Part shown: positions 48,113 to 59,115 of the stretch, one piece after another
How the letters are laid out: each line of letters opens with the position of its first letter
How positions within the stretch are numbered: position 1 is the stretch's first letter
Assembly: GCA_963808965.1 (NCBI GenBank)
Contig: CAWEHU010000016.1
Coordinates: 248,001-312,000 of the forward strand
DNA: 64,000 bases
Direction of reading: 5' to 3'
From: CAWEHU01 sp963808965
GTDB lineage: Bacteria > Pseudomonadota > Alphaproteobacteria > Acetobacterales > Acetobacteraceae
Notes under the pieces: generated by a model
Told to the model about the DNA's origin: nothing
The model's database searches: none
What the model saw: the letters and a program-made list of their open reading frames with translations, nothing else
Made by a program: the position numbers and the translations under genes

Positions 48113-48762
48113 CCGCACCGGTTTCTCCACGGGTGATGAAGGGCGGCATCGTGATGCTGGATCCCGACACCGGGATCCCGCGGGGCACAATCATGCTCCA
48201 ATACAACCCGGACACGCTGACCCGCCGTTTGCAGCCGCAGAGTGTGGGCGAGCAGGCCGATCGTTCGGAAATCCTGCGCCTGAAAGGCCCGCCGATCGAG
48301 ACGATCAGCGTCGCAGCGGAGATCGACGCGACCGATCAGCTTGCCGCTCCGGCGGACAATCCACTCGCGATAAGCTTCGGCATCCAGCCGCAACTCTCCG
48401 CTCTCGAGATGCTGGTCTATCCATCGAGCGTGGACCTGATCGTGAACGAGGCGCTGACCCTGCTGGGCACGATCGAAATCCTTCCGATGGAGTCGCCGCT
48501 CGCGGTGTTCGTCTGGAATCCGAAGCGGATCACGCCGGTGCGCATCAACTCGATCGAGATCGCCGAGGAAGCTTTCGACACCAATCTCAATCCGATCCGC
48601 GCGAAGGTGACGCTGGATATGCGCGTCTTGAACGTCAACGACACCGGGTTTCTTAATCCCGCCGGTGCGCTCTACATGGTGTACCAGATCGAGAAAGAGG
48701 CGCTGGCGATCGCCAACGCCATACAGACATTCGGAACGCTGGCCGGGACTGTGTCGCTATGA
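48109..48762 (+). CDS. CIS tube-family baseplate adaptor (Afp7 N-terminal type)
   Basis: A 217-residue protein with MKGGIVMLDPDTGIPRGTIMLQYNPDTLTRRLQPQSV, then LKGPPIETISVAAEIDATDQL, and FVWNPKRITPVRINSIEIAEEAFDTNLNPIRAKV. This is the beta-rich domain annotated as contractile injection system tube protein. In Afp it is fused to a LysM domain in one protein; here the LysM-like part is a separate gene just downstream. It probably joins the baseplate hub to the tube. It starts in the ATGA overlap with the small gene before it. Confidence 0.88.
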   Translation: MTAPVSPRVMKGGIVMLDPDTGIPRGTIMLQYNPDTLTRRLQPQSVGEQADRSEILRLKGPPIETISVAAEIDATDQLAAPADNPLAISFGIQPQLSALEMLVYPSSVDLIVNEALTLLGTIEILPMESPLAVFVWNPKRITPVRINSIEIAEEAFDTNLNPIRAKVTLDMRVLNVNDTGFLNPAGALYMVYQIEKEALAIANAIQTFGTLAGTVSL

Positions 48763-49146
48763 GCAGCCCGATCGACACCTTCGTCGCCGCGGGCGGCACG
48801 AGCGGAGCGCCTACCGCCCAAAACAGCCGCTATTACGGTCTGGCCACCACGACCTGGACGCAGCCGGACGGAACCGTGGTGCGCTACCTCCAGCGGCGCA
48901 TAATTCCCCAGCCCGACCAGTACACCACGGTGCGCCTGTACGCGGTTATTCAGGGCGATCGCATCGACACGGTGGCGAACGCGCAGCTGGGCGATCCGCT
49001 CCTCTACTGGATCTTGTGTGACGCGAACGCCGCGATGGACCCTGAACTCGTTGACGGAAGAACCCGGTCGCGTGGTGCGCATCACCTTGCCCGCGGGGAT
49101 CGGGGGGGCGGGAACGATCGGCAGCACCGGGGGCAGCAGTGGCTAG
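48759..49146 (+). CDS. LysM / tail protein X-like baseplate protein (frameshifted)
   Basis: About 128 residues. The core YTTVRLYAVIQGDRIDTVANAQLGDPLLYWILCDANAAMDP is the LysM/gpX pattern (QGD, then a hydrophobic, then Leu-Gly-Asp-Pro, then Trp, and a NAN-like end). Near 49048 one base must be skipped to reach LTEEPGRVVRITLPAG and a Gly/Ser-rich tail with a stop at 49144-49146. In phages gpX clamps the hub; in eCIS this domain helps hold the spike to the baseplate. The predicted stop overlaps the start of the gpD-like gene by eight bases. Confidence 0.85.
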
Positions 49147-50279
49147 CGGCCTTTACCTCACCTTGCTGGTCGGGCCGATGGTGCCGCTGCCCGCGCCGAA
49201 GCCGGTCATCGATGCGCTCACCTCGGTCGAGGTGACGACATCCGCCACCGGGCGCAGCGTGTTTCAGCTGAGTTTCACGCTGAGCGACCGCTCCGTCCTG
49301 CAAACGCTTTTCCTGCTTGCGACCGGCGGCCCCGGCGTGGAGCTGCGCGTCATCATCATGGTCACGGTGAATAGCCTTCCACAGGTGCTGATGGACGGAG
49401 TGATGCGCCATCACGAGATACAGCCCTCGAGCGGCACGGGTCATTCCACGCTGACCATTTCCGGCGACGATCTGACAGCGCTGATGGATTTGATCGAGCT
49501 GCCCGGCTTGCCATATCCCATGCCGCCCGAGGCGCGCGTTGCAGCGATCCTCGCGAAATACGCCGGTTTCGGCATCATTCCAGGAATTCGTGCCGAGCGT
49601 GATTCCCGACATTCCCATTCCGGTGGAGCGGATCCCCAGCCAGAAGGGCACCGATTTCTACTACGTCAATCAGCTCGCCGAGAAGGTCGGCTACGTCTTC
49701 TATCTCGATCCCGGCCCGGTGCCGGGCATCAGCACGGCCTATTGGGGTCCGCAAGTAAAGTTCGGCATTCCGCAGCCGGCGCTCAGCGTCAACATGGACA
49801 CTTGGACGAATGTGGAGTCGCTCAGCTTTCGCTACGAGCCGCAGAAATTCAAGCTGCCGATCGTGACCATTCTCGAGCCGACGACGCACGCGCCCATTCC
49901 GATTCCCATTCCGCCGGTGACGCCACTCAATCCGCCGCTCGGGGTGGTCGTTCCCTTTCCCGTTCCGCCGTCGACGGTCGCGGTGAACGAGGCGGGGAAA
50001 TTGGATCCCGGACAGGCACTGATGATCGGCATGGCGAAAGCCTCCGCCACGGCGGATGTTGTGACCGGAACCGGCTCGCTGGACGTCCTGCGCTACGGAC
50101 GGATTCTGAACGCCCGGCAGCTCGTGGGCGTGCGTGGCGCCGGCCCGGCTTTCGATGGGCTGCACTACGTCGAGAGCGTGACACATCGGCTTCAGCGCGG
50201 CGAGTACAAGCAAGATTTCACGCTGACGCGGAACGCGCTCATCTCCAACACGCCCGTGGTTCCTACCATCGGCATCTGA
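49139..50279 (+). CDS. eCIS baseplate hub protein, gpD-like (frameshifted)
   Basis: About 379 residues. The first part has GLYLTLLVGPMVPLPAPKPVIDALTSVEV, FQLSFTLSDRSVLQTLFLL, VELRVIIMVTV and STLTISGDDLTALMD, the split-barrel of late-control D-type hubs. Near 49582 one base must be skipped to reach VPSVIPDIPIPVERIPSQKG, YVNQLAEKVGYVFYLDPGP and WTNVESLSFRYEPQKFK. The end has GPAFDGLHYVESVTHRLQRGEYKQDFTLTRN. It forms the trimeric or hexameric hub under the spike, like the gp27-type half of VgrG. It starts at a GTG. Confidence 0.9.
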
Positions 50280-50296
50280 GGAAAACGGAACGCAGG

Positions 50297-50803
50297 TTGA
50301 CGCAGTATTTCGGCAAATATCGCGGCACGGTCGTGAACAATATCGACCCCATGCAGATGGGGCGCTTGCAGGCGATCGTGCCAGATGTAACGAGCGTGCT
50401 GCCGACGAGTTGGGCGCTACCCTGCATGCCGATGGCAGGCCCCCAGGCTGGCCAGTTCGCGGTGCCTCCGATCGGGGCCGGGGTCTGGATCGAGTTCGAG
50501 CAGGGCGATCCCGATTATCCGATCTGGACCGGCTGCTTCTGGGGCTCGGCCGCCGAGGTGCCGGCGCTCGCCTTGGCGACTCCGCCGCCGCTTCAGACGA
50601 TCGTTCTGCAAACAATCGGTCAGAACACGCTCATGATCAGCGACTTGCCCGGACCGACCGGCGGGATCCTGCTCAAATCCGCGACGGGCGCGCTCATCTC
50701 GATCACCGACGTCGGCATCACGATCAGCAACGGCCAAGGCGCTACGGTCATCCTTACAGGTCCGAGCGTGACGATAAACGAAGGCGCCCTGGCCGTCATA
50801 TGA
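50297..50803 (+). CDS. eCIS spike protein, gpV/gp5 OB-fold type
   Basis: A 168-residue protein. The start TQYFGKYRGTVVNNIDPMQMGRLQAIVPDV is the OB-fold of baseplate V/gp5 spikes. GVWIEFEQGDPDYPIWTGCFWG follows, then the beta-helical shaft ending in ITISNGQGATVILTGPSVTINEGALAV. It is shorter than VgrG because the hub is a separate gene. I place the start at the TTG of 50297, because no ATG gives this N-terminus; a GAGGA motif lies about 14 bases upstream. It is separated from the gpD-like stop by 17 bases. Confidence 0.9.
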   Translation: MTQYFGKYRGTVVNNIDPMQMGRLQAIVPDVTSVLPTSWALPCMPMAGPQAGQFAVPPIGAGVWIEFEQGDPDYPIWTGCFWGSAAEVPALALATPPPLQTIVLQTIGQNTLMISDLPGPTGGILLKSATGALISITDVGITISNGQGATVILTGPSVTINEGALAVI

Positions 50804-50822
50804 AGCGAGAGGGGGAACAGCG

Positions 50823-51140
50823 ATGCCGGGCTTCCTGTTGCACGTGGGCGCGACGGTGATTTGCGCGCATGGCGGTCAGGCGCAGCCAACGGTGCCCAAT
50901 CCGCGGGTGCTGCTCTCGGGCCAGCCCTCGGTTCTGATGACGGCGCCGTACGTGATCGCCGGCTGCCCGCTGGTTCCGCCGCCGTTGCCGCCGTGCGTCA
51001 CCGCCCAGTGGGTAACAGGAACGGTGCGCGTCACCTCGAATGGCCAGCCGCTCCTCGTGCAGTCGAGCCAGTCGATCTGCGTGCCAAACGGCACGCCGCT
51101 CTTGCCGCTCGTGATGCAAACCCGCGTCAGCGCGGAGTGA
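50823..51140 (+). CDS. PAAR-like spike tip protein
   Basis: A 105-residue protein with LLHVGATVICAHGGQAQPTVPNPRVLLSG, then YVIAGCPLVPP, VTAQWVTGTVRVTSNGQPLLVQ and a SICVPNGTPL end. The CAHGG and the spaced Cys residues look like the metal-binding cone of PAAR-type tips. It would cap the spike and could carry cargo by its open end. The three genes hub-spike-tip are consecutive. The AGGGGGAACAGCG upstream sequence provides a ribosome site. The next gene starts 6 bases after the stop. Confidence 0.87.
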   Translation: MPGFLLHVGATVICAHGGQAQPTVPNPRVLLSGQPSVLMTAPYVIAGCPLVPPPLPPCVTAQWVTGTVRVTSNGQPLLVQSSQSICVPNGTPLLPLVMQTRVSAE

Positions 51141-51146
51141 GCGAGA

Positions 51147-51513
51147 ATGGACCTCGCCTTTCCCTATGCATTTGACAGTACGGGGCACACGGCGAGCGCC
51201 GATCCGACACGGCACATCGTGGATCTGATCGAGCAAGTGCTGCTAACCAACCCGGGTGAGCGCGTGAATTGTCCCACGTTCGGCACCGGCACCGGGCAGC
51301 TCGTATTTGCGCCGAATAGCGACACGCTCGCCGCCGCTCAGCAGAAAGATGATTCAGGCCGGTTTGCAGCAATGGCTGTCCGACCTGATCCAGGTTCAAT
51401 CCGTCACGGTGGAAAACAACGAGGCTACGCTGCTGATCACGGTGCAGTACACGGTCATCCTCACGCAGCGCAAGCAGGCGGCGCAGTTCGTCGTCGGGGG
51501 CGCGGCCGGATGA
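51147..51513 (+). CDS. Baseplate wedge protein, gp25/W-like (frameshifted)
   Basis: About 121 residues. The start MDLAFPYAFDSTGHTASAD then HIVDLIEQVLLTNPGERVNCPTFGTG is the gp25 fold that anchors the first sheath ring to the baseplate. Near 51350, after AAAQQK, one base must be skipped to reach IQAGLQQWLSDLIQVQSVTVENNEATLLITVQYTV. The end QAAQFVVGGAAG overlaps the next start (ATGA at 51510-51513). The highly conserved EPR-like motif of gp25 proteins is here NPGERV. Confidence 0.9.
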
Positions 51514-54005
51514 TCTATTTCTGCGCCCAGCGCAACCGGCGGACGGCGGTGCTGGCGAACCCGCCGCTGAACGGCATCGACTATCTAGAGGTTGCCGACG
51601 AAACCGACCAGAAACTCTTGCTGCTCACGCTGCTACGCGACGCCACGCCGCTCGCCCTCGGCCCGGCGCAAGTGGAGGTGCTCGGCGGAGAAAGCGTGAC
51701 CGGCATCCAGGCGCTCACGGTCACAACGATGCCCGATGCGCCGAGCACGCTCGGCATTCGGGTCGATCGGGCGGGCGACTTCTCCACTTACACGCTCGTG
51801 CTGCGTGCTGATGACGACAGCGAGGAGCCGCCGCCGGGCGTCGATCCGGCGCTGTCCCGCGTCGAGTTTTCCTTCAAGGCCGGTTGCCCGGCGAGTGGTG
51901 ACTGCCAGCCGATTTCCTGCTGTCCGGCGCCGGTTACGGCCGAGCCGGACATCAACTATGTCGCCAAGGATTATCCGGGCTTCGTGCAGGTCATGCTGGA
52001 CCGGATGGCGGTGCTGGCCCCGGGCTGGACGGAGCGGCACGCCGCCGATCTCGGTGTGGCGCTCGTCGAAGTCCTGGCCTATGTCGCCGACCATCTGAGC
52101 TACCGGCAGGACGCCGTCGCCACCGAAGCCTATCTCGGAACCGCGCGCAGCCGCATTTCGTTGCGCAGGCACGCCCGGCTGGTCGACTACCGCGTGGACG
52201 AGGGCGAGAATGCACGCGTCTGGATCCAATTCCAAGCGGGGGAAGAGGGAGTCGTGCTCCCCAAGGGTACGCAAATCGTGCCGCGCATCGCGGGTGTGGC
52301 GCCCCGCCTCGATCCGGATAGCACGCTCGCGTCAGCAAGTCCTGCAAAATGCAAGCGTGGTATTCACGACACTGACTTGCGCGACACTCAGCAAGTCTCT
52401 CAACAAAATCTACTTTCATACCTGGAGCGATGAAGCCTGTTGTCTTCCGGCCGGGAGCACGACAGCCACGCTGAAAGGGTATTTCGATAATGAGACGCTG
52501 CCTGTAGGAAGCGTGCTGCTATTTGAGGAGATCCTTGGTCCGCAGACCAACCAACCCGAGGACGCCGACCGTACGCATCGCTGTGCGGTGCGGCTGACCG
52601 GCGTGCATTCCACCGATCGCTTCGGTAACGCCGTGACCGACCCGTCACAAAAGAGGAGGTGACGGACATCGAGTGGGACGCAGCGGACGCCCTGCCGTTC
52701 ACGCTTTGCATTTCCTCTCAGATTGGCGAGGGTCCGGCGGCGCAGGTGATCGACAATGTCAGTGTCGCACTCGGCAACATGGTCCCCGCCGATCACGGTG
52801 CGTGGACAGCCTCGAAAGACAAACTGGAGCAATGGGAGGTACTGGGGACGGTGCCGGAGCCGCCCCTCGCGCCGGTGAGCGCACCGGGCGGGGATTGCTG
52901 CAACATCACGGCATCGGTCTCGGCGCCTCTGCCTTTGTTCTTTCCTGCCCTTGAGTCCGCACCGCTCACCTTCGCGCGCGACTTCGACGAAACCAACCCC
53001 GGCCCCGCCTCGGCGCTTGGTGATCCGACCCCTCTCGACGCGAGTCCGCCAAGGCCCCGGATCGAGGTAGTCGACGATCATGACAATGAGTGGGCACCCG
53101 AACAGGATCTGCTCAGTCTGCACGAGTTCGATCTCGGCTTTGTCGTCGAGATCGAGCGTGACGGAACAGCATATCTCCGCTTCGGAGATGGGGAATATGG
53201 CGCGGCCGTTGCTCCGGGAGAGAGTTTCCGGGCGCGGTATCGCGTGGGGAACGGCACAGCCGGAAATGTGGGGGCGGATACGCTCGGCCATGTGTTGACG
53301 AAGGAGAGCCGCATCTCGGGCGTGACCAATCCGCTGCCGGCGAGAGGCGGGCGCGATCCCGATACGATGGAGACGATACGCCAGCTCGCGCCATTCCGCT
53401 TTCGGACGCAGCTGCGCGCCGTGACCGAAGCCGATTACGGCGAGGTCGCCACTCGCGATCCGGAAATTCGCTCTGCGCGGGGCACGCTGCGTTGGACGGG
53501 AAGCTGGCACACGGCGTTCGTGACCCTGGATCCGGCCCCGCAGGCCCCCCCGCCAGCCTTGCTGGCGGCGACGACCGAGGCCCGGCTCGATTTGCTCCGC
53601 ATGGCCGGAGTCGATCTGGCCGTGGAGCCTGCCGCCATCGTCGGGCTGCGTCTCGCACTCTCCATTTGCGTGAAGCCATACTATTCTCGTTCGGAGGTGG
53701 AGCTCGCACTGCGGCGCGTGTTCACGTCCGGTCCCACTTGCGATGGCACGCCCGGCCTGCTCGATCCGAGCAATTTCAGCTTCGGCCAGACGGTCTATCT
53801 CAGCCCCTTCATCGCCGCCGCGCAGCGTGTGGAAGGCGTCGCGGTGGTGCGAGCCACCGCTTTCCAGCGCGTGGATGATCCCACGAACGACGCGACAGCC
53901 GCCGGCTACATCACGATGCAGCGGCTCGAGATCGCGCGCATCGACAACGATCCGAGCCGGCCCGATCGCGGCTTGCTCGAACTTTCCCTGGATGGTGGCG
54001 CATGA
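51510..54005 (+). CDS. Putative baseplate assembly protein J1 (Afp11-type), two frameshifts
   Basis: About 831 residues. It starts MIYFCAQRNRRTAVLANPPLNGIDYLEV. After a cysteine-rich segment, PDINYVAKDYPGFVQVMLDRM and DLGVALVEVLAYVADHLSYRQDAVATEAYLGTA are typical of the J family. Near 52345 one base must be skipped to reach VVFTTLTCATLSKSLNKIYFHTW. Near 52650 the frame shifts back at a missing base to KEEVTDIEWDAADALPFTLCI. The C-terminal part has FRTQLRAVTEADYGEVATRDPEI and AFVTLDPAPQAPP. It builds the wedge arms of the baseplate. Its end overlaps J2 by four bases. Confidence 0.92.
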
Positions 54006-56774
54006 GCGACACCGAAACCCCGCCCTGCGGCTGCTGCGCCGGCACGAGCCGCGAGACCCCCGCGCCGATCTGGAACCGGCCGCGCCTATCGCAGATCGCG
54101 TACCGGGTCGGGACCCATACCAGCTTCAAAGCCAGTATGCTGGCCGCGCTGTCCGATTCAAACTTCACCGGCACGGCGCCGCTCACGACCCGCGATGATA
54201 GCGACTTTTCCATCGCGCTCCTGGATGCGTTCGCCGTCTCCGCCGACATCCTGACCTTCTACCAGGAACGGCTCGCAAACGAATCCTATCTGCGCACGGC
54301 GGTACAGCAGCGGTCCGTATTCGAGCTGGCGCGGCTTGTCGGCTACCGGCCTTCGCCTGGCGTGGCGGCATCCGCGCCGCTCGCCTTCACGCTGAACGAC
54401 GCGGCGGGCTCGCCCGACCCGGTGGCGATCGACGCCGGGACACGGGTGCAAAGCGTGCCGGCGCCCGGCCAGCAACCCGTAACGTTCGAGACCGCCGCCC
54501 AGCTCATCGCGCGAATCGCGCACAACGCGCTCCCTGCTATCACGACCAATCCGGTGGACTGGACGACGGTCAGCACCTCGCTGTGGCTGACCGGGACCGC
54601 CACCGGGCTGAAGCCAGGTGATTCGATCCTGTTCGTGGACGCCGGCCGCGTCAAAGATACGACGAGCGACATATGGGAGCTCCGCACGGTCACGGCCGTC
54701 AGTCCCGATCCGCCGAATGGCCGCACGCGAATCGACTGGGACCAGGCGTTGTTCGCCAAGTTTCAGCAAGGCGCGCAGAGCGTGCAGCTCTATGCGATGC
54801 GGAAGCGGGCCTCGCTATTCGGCGTGAACGCACCCGACATTCACATTCTTCCGAAGAATATTGGGATTCCCAACAAAGGCGCCAACGACTGGAATTTCCA
54901 GCACGTCACTGAGCACGTCGACCTGGATTCGGTGTACCCGGACATCGCACCTGGGGACACGGAGCACGCGGACTTCGCCAGCTCGCCGGATCAGTTCGCC
55001 TGGCTCGTTCTGTCACGCGCCCGGACGCTCCACCCGGTTCGCAAGCTGTATCTTATCACAGCCGCCGCCGATCACGCGCCGCTGCTTTACGCGCTATCCG
55101 GCAAGGCCACCGGACTGACCCTCGATACCGACGAGTTTCTCGAGTGGTTCGTGACCGACACGCGGGAGACGACCGCCTTCGTCCAGAGCGAGCCGCTGGC
55201 GATCGCCGAACAGCCGATCTTCGGCACGGTCGATGGATACGCGCTCGGACCTGGGATGCTGAAGCCGGTTGCCGGCACCAGCGAGATCGTGCTCGGCGGC
55301 GGCACGCTCGTTATCGGGCAAACGGTCGCCGTAATCGGCAAACGTGCCCGGCTGCAATTGGGCGACGATCCGCACGCCTCGCTCGTCGGCCCGGACGGGC
55401 GGACAAAGATCCAGGTCGCGAAAGGGGACGTATTTCTGGTGGATGCCTATCCGCCGGCACCGGTCCCGGCTCCGGCCGCAACCGGGACCGTCGCGTGGAG
55501 CGTGCTCACGACAAAGGGAGTCGCCGCAACGCTGACCGCGCTGGCCAGCGCCGTTCTGTTGTTGCCCTCGGACACCAAAGCCGACGCGGATGTCAGCGAG
55601 GCGGCGGTGATTGCCGATGCGACCGCACACGCGGGGCGGACCGAGCTTGACCTTCAAGGACGCGCTTCAGCGCATCTACGACCGCGCCACACTACGCCTC
55701 AATGCGAACGTCGTGGATGCGACGCACGGCGAGACCGTGAAGGAAATTCTTGGCGGCGCGGATTCCTCGGTTGCCAACCAGAGCTTCGCGCTCAAGCAGT
55801 CTCCGCTGACCTATATCAGCGTCGCCCAGGGCCAGGGCGCGCAGTCGACTCTGCAAGTCTGGGTCAACGATCTGCGCTGGCAGGAGCAGCCTAGCCTGCT
55901 CGACGCCGGCCCGCGCGATCGGGCCTTCGTCACCCGACGCAGGGACGATGGCAGCGTCATCGTTCAGTTTGGCGATGGCAAGAACGGCGGCCGGCCGCCG
56001 ACCGGGCAAACCAACGTGCGCGCGACTTACCGCAAGGGTCTTGGCGCGGCGGGAAATGTCGCGGCGGGCCAGCTCAGTCAGGCGATCGACCGGCCAGCCG
56101 GGCTCAAAGGGGTCGCCAACCCCGCGGGCGGGACAGGCGGGGCGGATCCGGACAAGCCGGATGACGCACGCCAAAGCGCGCCGCTGCACGTACGGACGCT
56201 GGAGCGCGTCGTTTCGTTACAGGACTACGAGAACTACGCGCTGGCGTTCGCCGGGGTCGCCCGCGCCCTGGGTACCTGGACCTGGTTCGGACGCACGAGG
56301 GGCGTGGTGGTGACGGTCGCCGGGGCGGGTGGCGCGGCGTTGGATCCGAAGGGCGACACGATCGGGAACCTGGCCAAATCGTTGCGGGCGTCCGGGAATC
56401 CGTACGTGCCGTCTTCTGTGCTTCCCCATCGCACGGTGCTGTTCCAGGTGGGCGGCCTCGTGCGCGTCGATGAAGAAAATTACGACCCGGACCAGGTACT
56501 GGCGGCGGCGGGGGACGCGCTCGCAACGGGGTTCGGATTCGACGCTCGAACGCTCGGTCAAGGCGTGACCCAGAGCGAGGTGATCGCGGCGGTGCAAGCG
56601 GTGCCCGGTGTGATCGCGGTCCGGCTCACGTCATTCACGCGCGAGGACGTCACGAGCGTGCTGCCCGACTTCCTGATCGCCGCTTCGCCGCAGACAGGTA
56701 CGCGCGGCACGGTCGAGGGCGCCGAACTGCTGCTTATCGACCCGCTCTCGCAGACTCTTCTGGAGCGCTGGTAA
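54002..56774 (+). CDS. Putative baseplate assembly protein J2 (Afp12-type), frameshifted
   Basis: About 923 residues. The N-terminus has CGCCAGTSRETPAPIWNRP, then GTHTSFKASMLAAL, TTRDDSDFSIALLDAFAVSADILTFYQERLANESYLRTAVQ and RLVGYRPSPGVAA, the canonical second baseplate protein. A long beta-rich middle part follows. Near 55645, after GRTEL, one base must be skipped to reach TFKDALQRIYDRATLRLNANVV, RDRAFVTRRRDDGSVIVQFGDGKNGGRPP and VVSLQDYENYALAFAGVARA. It is the second large wedge component. The stop shares its last base with the start of the next gene. Confidence 0.92.
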
Positions 56775-59087
56775 TGACCCTCAGCGCCGATCAGATCTAC
56801 GCGCTGCTGCCGGCGATCCACCGTACGCGCGACGTGGCGGCCGGCGGCCCCTTGCAGGCGCTGCTCGGGATCGTTGCCGAGCAGGTGGGCGTTCTCGAGC
56901 AGGACCTTCGCGGACTCTACCAGGACGAGTTCATCGAGACGTGCTCGCCTTGGGTCGTGCCGTATATCGGCGATCTGATCGGCTGGACCGGGCTGCTGCC
57001 GGGCGTGCCGGGAACGGCGGGCGGCCGCGCGGAGGTCGCCAATACGATCGGCTATCGCCGCCGCAAGGGCACGGTCATCGCGCTCGAACAGCTCGGCGCC
57101 GACGTCACCGGCCGTTCCGTCCGCGTGGTCGAGTATTTCCGCCGGCTCGCCGTCAATCAGAGCTTGCACCACTTGCGCCCGGATGCGGGCGGCTTCGCCG
57201 ATCTGCGCAATGGCAGCGCCCTGCTGCAACTCGGAGGACCATTCGAGACGGCGAGCCGTACCGTGGACGTGCGCCGTATCGCCCCACGCATCCGGGTGGC
57301 GGACAACCCCGACCGCGTGGCGCTCGATATCGCGCTGCACGGGGCGGGACGGTACAACATTCCCGACGTTGGCGCGTGGATCTGGCGCTGGATCAGCTAT
57401 CCAGTCACGCAACAACCGGCCTTCGCCGTCGATTCGCGCCGGTTCATGTTCAGCCCGCTCGGCGCCGACATGCCGCTGTTCAATCAACCCGCAACACGTC
57501 AGCCATTCGATCACCTCACCACGCGCGCCGACGTGTCGCAGCCGATCGGCAGGCGGGAATTTCATGACGAACTCGCGACCGGCGACGCGCAAGCGAGCTT
57601 CTATGGACCGAACAGAAGTATCCTGATCGTCGCTGACGGCGTCGCCGTGGATCGCGCGAACATTTGCGCCTGCGATCTCTCGGACGTGTCCCCCGCTGGG
57701 GACTGGGCCGCAGGCCCGGCAGGCAAGGTCGCCATCGACCCCGTGCTCGGGCGCATGGCCTTCGCGCCGGATATTCCGGCTCCGGCTCAGGTCACGGTCA
57801 GCTACTGCTACGGCTTCCCCGCCGATCTCGGCGGTGGTCCTTACGACCGGACCGAGCACCTGCTGACACCTTCCGGGCCGCTCGACCCCACAAGTATCAC
57901 CTGGCAACGAGTGGTCGACTTGAGTATTGCCGACGCCCTCGAAGAGGCAGTCGCCGCCTTCAACGCCCAGCCTGCCGGCACGGTCGGGCTGATCGTGCTG
58001 TCCGGCTTCGGCGTGGCAGATATCGACCTCACCGGCCCCGGCGCCATCACCATCCAGCCCGGCTAGCCAATTGTGGATCATCGCCGCCGAGACGCACGGC
58101 GCGGATGGCGCCGGCGGCTGGAGCCCCGTGCGCGCGCGCCCCACCCTGCGGGGGAATATCGACATTGTCGGTCTGAAAGATCCCGACGACAAAACGGATA
58201 GCGCCCCGGAAGGCCAGGTGTTCCTCAGCGGCGTGCTGCTGGCCGGCGGCATACGCGCGAGCGGAAGGCGAATGAGCCTCGGCTTGCAGGACTGCACCCT
58301 CGTGCCGGGAGGATGGCTGACGCGTGACGGGTTCCCAGGGGATGCTTGCGCGCCATCCTTCGTCATCGAAACCGCAGGCAGCGCGCTCACTCTGGACCGG
58401 ACGATCACCGGGCCGGTGCTCGTCCACGCTGCCGCCTCCGCGCGCATCACCGATTCGATCGTGGACGCCACCAGGCCTCGGCTCGTCGCCTTCGCGGGGC
58501 CGGACGCGACCGGCGAGGGTGGAACGTTGCATATCGAGAATAGCACGGTCGTCGGCAAGGTGCGCACGCATCTGATGCCGCTCGCCTCGAATACCGTGTT
58601 CCTCGCGCATCGCCCGCCCTGGGACCCGTGGAAGGCCACGATCTGGTGTACCAGGCGGCAGTCCGGCTGCGTACGCTTCTGCTTCGTCCCGTCGGATGCG
58701 CTCACACCGCGGCAGTATCGCTGCTTACCCGGCAATCCGGCGCTGGAAGAAGCGCTGGCGCCCAAATTCATCAGCCTCCGCTACGGCCGCCCCTCCTATG
58801 GATTGCTGAGCGGCGACTGCCCGGTCGCGGTGTGGCGCGGCGCTGACGACGCCAGCCAGATCGGGGCCTACCACCTGCTGTACGAGACCCAGGGGGTCGC
58901 GAATTACCGGAGCCGCCTGGACGAATACCTGCCCTTCAACCTGGAAGCCGGGATCTTCCTGATCCCGTCCCGACCCGAGCCGCCTCCGCCGCGGCCCCTG
59001 GCGTACGGCGGAGGCCGGCCGTGGACGGACCAAAAGGACCACGCGGATCCGATGCAATGGTTCGCGATCGGGGCGGCGCTGATCTGA
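56774..59087 (+). CDS. P2-I-like tail protein with beta-helix C-terminal half (frameshifted)
   Basis: About 770 residues. The N-terminus (YALLPAIHRTRDVAAGGPLQALLGIVAEQVGVLEQDL and FIETCSPWVVPYIGDLIGW, then EVANTIGYRRRKGTVIALEQL) is the tail-protein-I fold that bridges baseplate and fibre. A stop at 58064-58066 splits it. One base skipped near 58060 joins IQPG to SQLWIIAAETHGADG. The C-terminal half (VFLSGVLLAGGIRASGRRMSLGLQDCTLVPGG and TLDRTITGPVLV) is beta-helix-like. I therefore count one gene, not two. The C-terminal domain may be a surface or fibre-like part, and it ends in a Pro/Arg-rich tail. Confidence 0.85.
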
Positions 59088-59115
59088 GCCCCCGGAAGCG
59101 ATCGAGGAGGACGAG

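Noticed and set aside
58066..58071. Two separate tail genes split at 58066/58071
   Set aside because: Skipping one base joins them smoothly (IQPG to SQLWIIAAE), and the family is usually a single protein of about 750-900 residues with this beta-helix half.
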